Assembly (NCBI GenBank): GCA_011045995.1
Contig: DSBQ01000056.1
Span: 24,761 to 88,760, forward strand
Direction of reading: 5' to 3'
DNA: 64,000 bases
Source of the DNA: Methanoculleus sp.
GTDB lineage: Archaea > Halobacteriota > Methanomicrobia > Methanomicrobiales > Methanomicrobiaceae
Shown here: positions 61,131 to 64,000 of the stretch, piece after piece
How the letters are laid out: every line of letters starts with the position of its first letter
Position numbering within the stretch: the stretch's first letter is position 1
Position numbers and translations under genes: made by a program
The notes under the pieces: model-generated
What the model saw: the letters and a program-made list of their open reading frames with translations, nothing else
What the model was told of the DNA's origin: nothing
The model's database searches: none

Positions 61131-62309
61131 TTATGGTTTTTTATGCTGGTAGTCCTCAAATGTGACAATTTCTACAGTATTTCCGCTTTCATCATTAAAT
61201 TCTTCAACACGGCTGAGAACTCTTTTTATCATGCCTCCGTGTGTGATGATAAGGCTGTTTTGTCCCGAAATTGCTTTCAGCAGGCATTTGTCAATAACGC
61301 CATGAGTGTAGGTGAGAGATATGCCGCTCTTTTTTGCCTGGTACTTTGCAGCGGTGCCCATTCCCCCGATGATCGTTACCGCTTCATCGTGAACGATCTC
61401 TTTCAGCACTTCCTCGTCTAGGCAGTCGGCATCTGCAAGGACAATGAACCCGGATGGACTGCAATCACAGCAACAATGATGGTGCATGCGCAGCATCCCC
61501 ACAATATCGAGGACGGATTGTGGGATTTTCCCGGATTTTACCATCCCCAGTTCATACAGTGCGTCATGGAGTTCGACCAGAACGGGTTTTGACAGTCGTG
61601 CCTCTGCCAATATTCCTTTGTCAGAGAACGCATCCGCTGGTCTGCTGCAGATCATTACCTTCCCCTGGTTCATGAGGATGATTCGGTCGGCCCACGTGTA
61701 GGCGAGTTCAACATCATGGGTTGAAATGATGATGCTTTTCCCTGCATGATGGAGCTCATCCAGAAGATCCATGATACTCCTTGCGCTGTCCGGGTCAAGG
61801 GCGCTGGTGGGTTCATCGAAGACCAGCACATCCGGGTTCATCGCAAGCACTCCCGCCATCGCCACTTTCTTCTTCTCCCCCCCGGAGAGATTGTGGGGCG
61901 GCCGCCTCCCGAATTCAGGAAGGCCCACGTATGTGAGGGCTTTGTCGACCGAACCGGTAATTTCCTCTTCGGTGTAGTCCAGATTTACCGGCCCGAATGC
62001 CACGTCCTGAAAGACGGTGGGGGCGATGATCTGGTGATCCGGATTCTGGAATACGTACCCTACCTTTTTTCTCAGGTTCATCAGGTCCCTGCGCTTGTAT
62101 GAAATCGGTTCTCCCTGATACCGGACTGTCCCGGAGTCCGGTCTGAGCATTCCGTTCAGCATAAGGAGGAGCGTCGATTTGCCCGCCCCGTTTGGTCCGA
62201 CGAGAGCGATTTTTTCACCCTGCATCAGACGCAGACTGATGCTTTCCAGCGCTTTCGGGCCGTTTGGATAATGGTATTCCAGATCTGTTAATTCAAATAT
62301 GCAGTTCAC
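61131..62309 (-). CDS. cbiO: Cobalt ECF transporter ATPase CbiO with Cys/His-rich C-terminal extension
   Basis: ATP-binding subunit of the cobalt importer. Walker A GPNGAGKST (39-47), Q-loop FQNPDHQ, signature LSGGEKKK (141-148), Walker B VLVFDEPTSALD and switch His (H198) are intact. After about residue 270 comes an extension of about 120 residues not needed for the ATPase, opening MHHHCCCDC (275-283), a potential cobalt or nickel site, then an alpha/beta region (FIVLADADCLDEE, VTIIGGMGTAAKYQ, NSLIITHGGMIKRV). It could sense metal and gate transport. It overlaps cbiQ by 4 bases and is last in cbiMNQO. Confidence 0.93.
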   Translation of the reverse strand: MNCIFELTDLEYHYPNGPKALESISLRLMQGEKIALVGPNGAGKSTLLLMLNGMLRPDSGTVRYQGEPISYKRRDLMNLRKKVGYVFQNPDHQIIAPTVFQDVAFGPVNLDYTEEEITGSVDKALTYVGLPEFGRRPPHNLSGGEKKKVAMAGVLAMNPDVLVFDEPTSALDPDSARSIMDLLDELHHAGKSIIISTHDVELAYTWADRIILMNQGKVMICSRPADAFSDKGILAEARLSKPVLVELHDALYELGMVKSGKIPQSVLDIVGMLRMHHHCCCDCSPSGFIVLADADCLDEEVLKEIVHDEAVTIIGGMGTAAKYQAKKSGISLTYTHGVIDKCLLKAISGQNSLIITHGGMIKRVLSRVEEFNDESGNTVEIVTFEDYQHKKP

Positions 62310-63109
62310 GCGATCAGACCACCAAATAGTTGCAGATTACAGGAAAGGATCATAATGCCGAGAAGGGATGCGAGGTACAGGATCGACAGATACAGGGCAG
62401 GGCCAAAGAACCCGCCCTGTTCCCCGAGCAGTGCGAATTTTCCGTTATAACACCTGGCGTCCATCGCCTCCAGGATATGTTCGCCCGATTCCCATGAATG
62501 AATAAAAAGGGCACCTGCCAGACATCCGAATGATTCTACGGAACCTTTTCGTTTCATGTACCCGAGACGCATTACCTGTGCATGGTAGATCATCTCCGCC
62601 TGTTCTATGAGAATGAAGATAAACCGGTAGATGAGCATGGACAGATCAATGAAGAACTCGGGGGCATGACATTTTTTGGCGAGGGAGAAGATCTCCGTTG
62701 CAGGTGTCGAGAGGGAGATGAAAAAAAGGGAGCACATCCCGGCAAAAACCCTTGATAGTATGAGGAGCCCTTCATTCGCGCTTCCTTCGGTGACCGTCAG
62801 GGTCAGCCATCCGACGAGGGAACAGGAACATATTACCTCGCCGCTGGTTCTGATGAAGAGTATGACGAGCACACCGAGAATCGCAAACCCGAGGGGGATA
62901 GACAGCAATCTGGCATACAATCGCAGAGGAATGCCTCCGAGGGTGATCGTCACGAGACTGATGGATGCAGCGATGATACAGGGGACGATAAAACTGTTGG
63001 AGGAAACAGAAATGAGGATGCATCCCAGACCCAATATCAGCTTTACTGCGGAGTTTACCTCCCGAAGCCCGCTCGTCTGGGCGATATTCTCAAACAATTC
63101 GTAATTCAT
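62306..63109 (-). CDS. cbiQ: Cobalt ECF transporter transmembrane protein CbiQ
   Basis: A 267-residue membrane coupling protein with about six hydrophobic segments, for example LILGLGCILISVSSNSFIVPCII and LYLSILYLASLLGIMILSC. The coupling helix regions carry the QAEMIYHAQVMRLGY and HSWESGEHILEAMDARCYNG motifs with the AMDARCY signature that contacts CbiO. ATG at 63109, 15 bases after cbiN; the end overlaps cbiO by 4 bases. Confidence 0.94.
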   Translation of the reverse strand: MNYELFENIAQTSGLREVNSAVKLILGLGCILISVSSNSFIVPCIIAASISLVTITLGGIPLRLYARLLSIPLGFAILGVLVILFIRTSGEVICSCSLVGWLTLTVTEGSANEGLLILSRVFAGMCSLFFISLSTPATEIFSLAKKCHAPEFFIDLSMLIYRFIFILIEQAEMIYHAQVMRLGYMKRKGSVESFGCLAGALFIHSWESGEHILEAMDARCYNGKFALLGEQGGFFGPALYLSILYLASLLGIMILSCNLQLFGGLIA

Positions 63110-63124
63110 CGATTACCAAAAAAG

Positions 63125-63436
63125 TTAATTTGTGGTTTTCTTCATCCGTCTCTCAGTTGCCCATGAACCGAATATCCATCCGATCAAAAGGCCGCCAATC
63201 ACCGCCTGAATGGCAAAGAGGCACGATTCGATCTCACCTGAGGGGGGGGTGAAGGTATAATCCGAATTGTCGATCCATGGTTCATACCCGAGCTCTTCAA
63301 CCATCTCTGATCCAACACCATCTGTTCCGCCCCAGCCTTCTTCGCCGGACGCCTGTACAATGGTATCGGTGTAGAGGAATACCCCGACAAAGAGGATGAG
63401 TGCGATCACGGTGATTATTTCGAACAGATATTTCAT
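63125..63436 (-). CDS. cbiN: Cobalt transporter component CbiN
   Basis: A 103-residue protein with two membrane helices, [17 protein letters not shown] near the N-terminus and [21 protein letters not shown] near the end, joined by an acidic loop ([16 protein letters not shown]). CbiN is required with CbiM for metal capture. The ATG overlaps the cbiM stop by 4 bases. Confidence 0.94.
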   Translation of the reverse strand: MKYLFEIITVIALILFVGVFLYTDTIVQASGEEGWGGTDGVGSEMVEELGYEPWIDNSDYTFTPPSGEIESCLFAIQAVIGGLLIGWIFGSWATERRMKKTTN

Positions 63437-64000
63437 TCTTCAAGGCCTCCTTTGATGGTTTTCATTTTTTCTGCAGTAAGCACTTTCAGCTTTACCAGAA
63501 GTTCCGGTTTCAGAATGACAATGTACTTGAAGATGACCACGAAGACGAGACCTTCAATGATCGCAAGAGGTACCTGTGTGATGGCAAAGACGCCGAGGAA
63601 TGCTGCAAAAGACGGTACAAGCCCTCCTGATGTTGCCGGAAATGCAAGTGCCAGTTCCAGTGCGGTTACACAGTAGGTTACCAGATCACAGAGGAATGCT
63701 GCGATGAAGACATTCACGAAGAAGTTGACATTAAGCTTATCGAGACCCTTGTAGACATAGTAGCCAACGAATGGGCCAACGATAGCCATTGAAACCATGT
63801 TTGCACCAAGCGTGGTCAGACCGCCATGGGCCAGAAACAATGACTGGAACAGGAGAACAATACATCCCAGAACAGCAGTAATCCACGGTCCAAAGGTGAT
63901 TGCGGAGAGTGCGGCTCCTGTCGGGTGGGAACAACTGCCGGTTACCGAGGGGAGTTTCAGTGCGGAGAGAACAAAAATAAATCCGCCTGCAACACCGAGA
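63433..64000 (-). CDS. cbiM: Cobalt transporter substrate-binding subunit CbiM (5' end outside window)
   Basis: The frame is open through the window edge, giving about 188 C-terminal residues of the seven-helix S-component. [24 protein letters not shown], with the Cys and His near the substrate side, and [32 protein letters not shown] are the family motifs. The N-terminal MHIMEG metal site is not in the window. An internal TTG at 63840 is not the start. It is first in the visible cbiMNQO order. Confidence 0.95.
   Translation of the reverse strand, partial: LGVAGGFIFVLSALKLPSVTGSCSHPTGAALSAITFGPWITAVLGCIVLLFQSLFLAHGGLTTLGANMVSMAIVGPFVGYYVYKGLDKLNVNFFVNVFIAAFLCDLVTYCVTALELALAFPATSGGLVPSFAAFLGVFAITQVPLAIIEGLVFVVIFKYIVILKPELLVKLKVLTAEKMKTIKGGLEE

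Overview
The window is a chromosomal stretch from a methanogenic archaeon, most likely of the order Methanomicrobiales. The basis is gene content: archaeal DnaG, CobY, CarS, tetraether synthase, archaeosine synthase subunit RaSEA, methanogenesis marker protein 14, the HypCAE hydrogenase maturation set, an anaerobic CbiTLFGHCDE corrin ring pathway and a CbiMNQO cobalt importer. Promoters are TATA-type, many starts have GGAGG-like ribosome binding sites, and the tRNA lacks an encoded CCA. I cannot fix the genus from this sequence.

Layout: (i) 1-2.4 kb, minus strand: a coiled-coil protein cut by the window edge and an ftsZ operon led by a ribbon-helix-helix regulator whose leader is dense in GACA/TGTC elements. 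(ii) 2.5-12.6 kb: cobD-cobY, an ornithine cyclodeaminase-type enzyme, RaSEA, a surface protein, tRNA-Ser(UGA), hypCAE, two acetyltransferase-fold proteins, pyrC, a candidate H/ACA guide RNA and a DUF167 gene. (iii) 12.8-24.6 kb: dnaG, UPF0058, a RimK-like ligase beside the tetraether synthase gene, carS-pyrE-purD-argF, methanogenesis marker 14, argG and a flavin reductase. (iv) 24.9-40.2 kb: a beta-propeller surface protein, a PolB2-like polymerase paired with a degenerate RecA-fold protein, an M42 peptidase, an aminotransferase, hxlB, an orphan DNA methyltransferase, a ferritin-like protein, an aldehyde dehydrogenase and a four-gene C50-type carotenoid cluster. (v) 40.3-54.5 kb: exonuclease III, an rsgA gene with an internal amber codon, an aldolase, an M1 aminopeptidase, a frameshifted CoA-ligase-like gene, LemA/DUF2207, redox proteins and a YyaL-type protein. 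(vi) 54.9-64 kb: a truncated cbiA remnant, the cbiTLFGHCDE operon, and the convergent cbiMNQO cobalt transporter, whose cbiM runs off the window.

How the genes fit together: cobalt import (cbiMNQO), corrin ring synthesis (cbiTLFGHCDE) and nucleotide-loop steps (cobD, cobY) serve corrinoid cofactors. tes and carS serve membrane lipids. argF, argG and the TIGR00300 protein cover parts of ornithine and arginine metabolism. hxlB serves ribose phosphate formation.

The observations I rate highest are a complete-looking H/ACA guide RNA unit at 12217-12289 (closing stem, pocket, K-turn, ACA at the right distance), the PolB2/degenerate RecA operon at 27175-29794, and the GACA-element array in the ftsZ operon leader. 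Three otherwise full-length genes are broken (crtI, the CoA-ligase-like gene, rsgA) and a fourth, cbiA, is both frameshifted and truncated. Every frameshift is explained by loss of one G or C in a short homopolymer, so either sequence error or recent decay must be settled before these are called pseudogenes.
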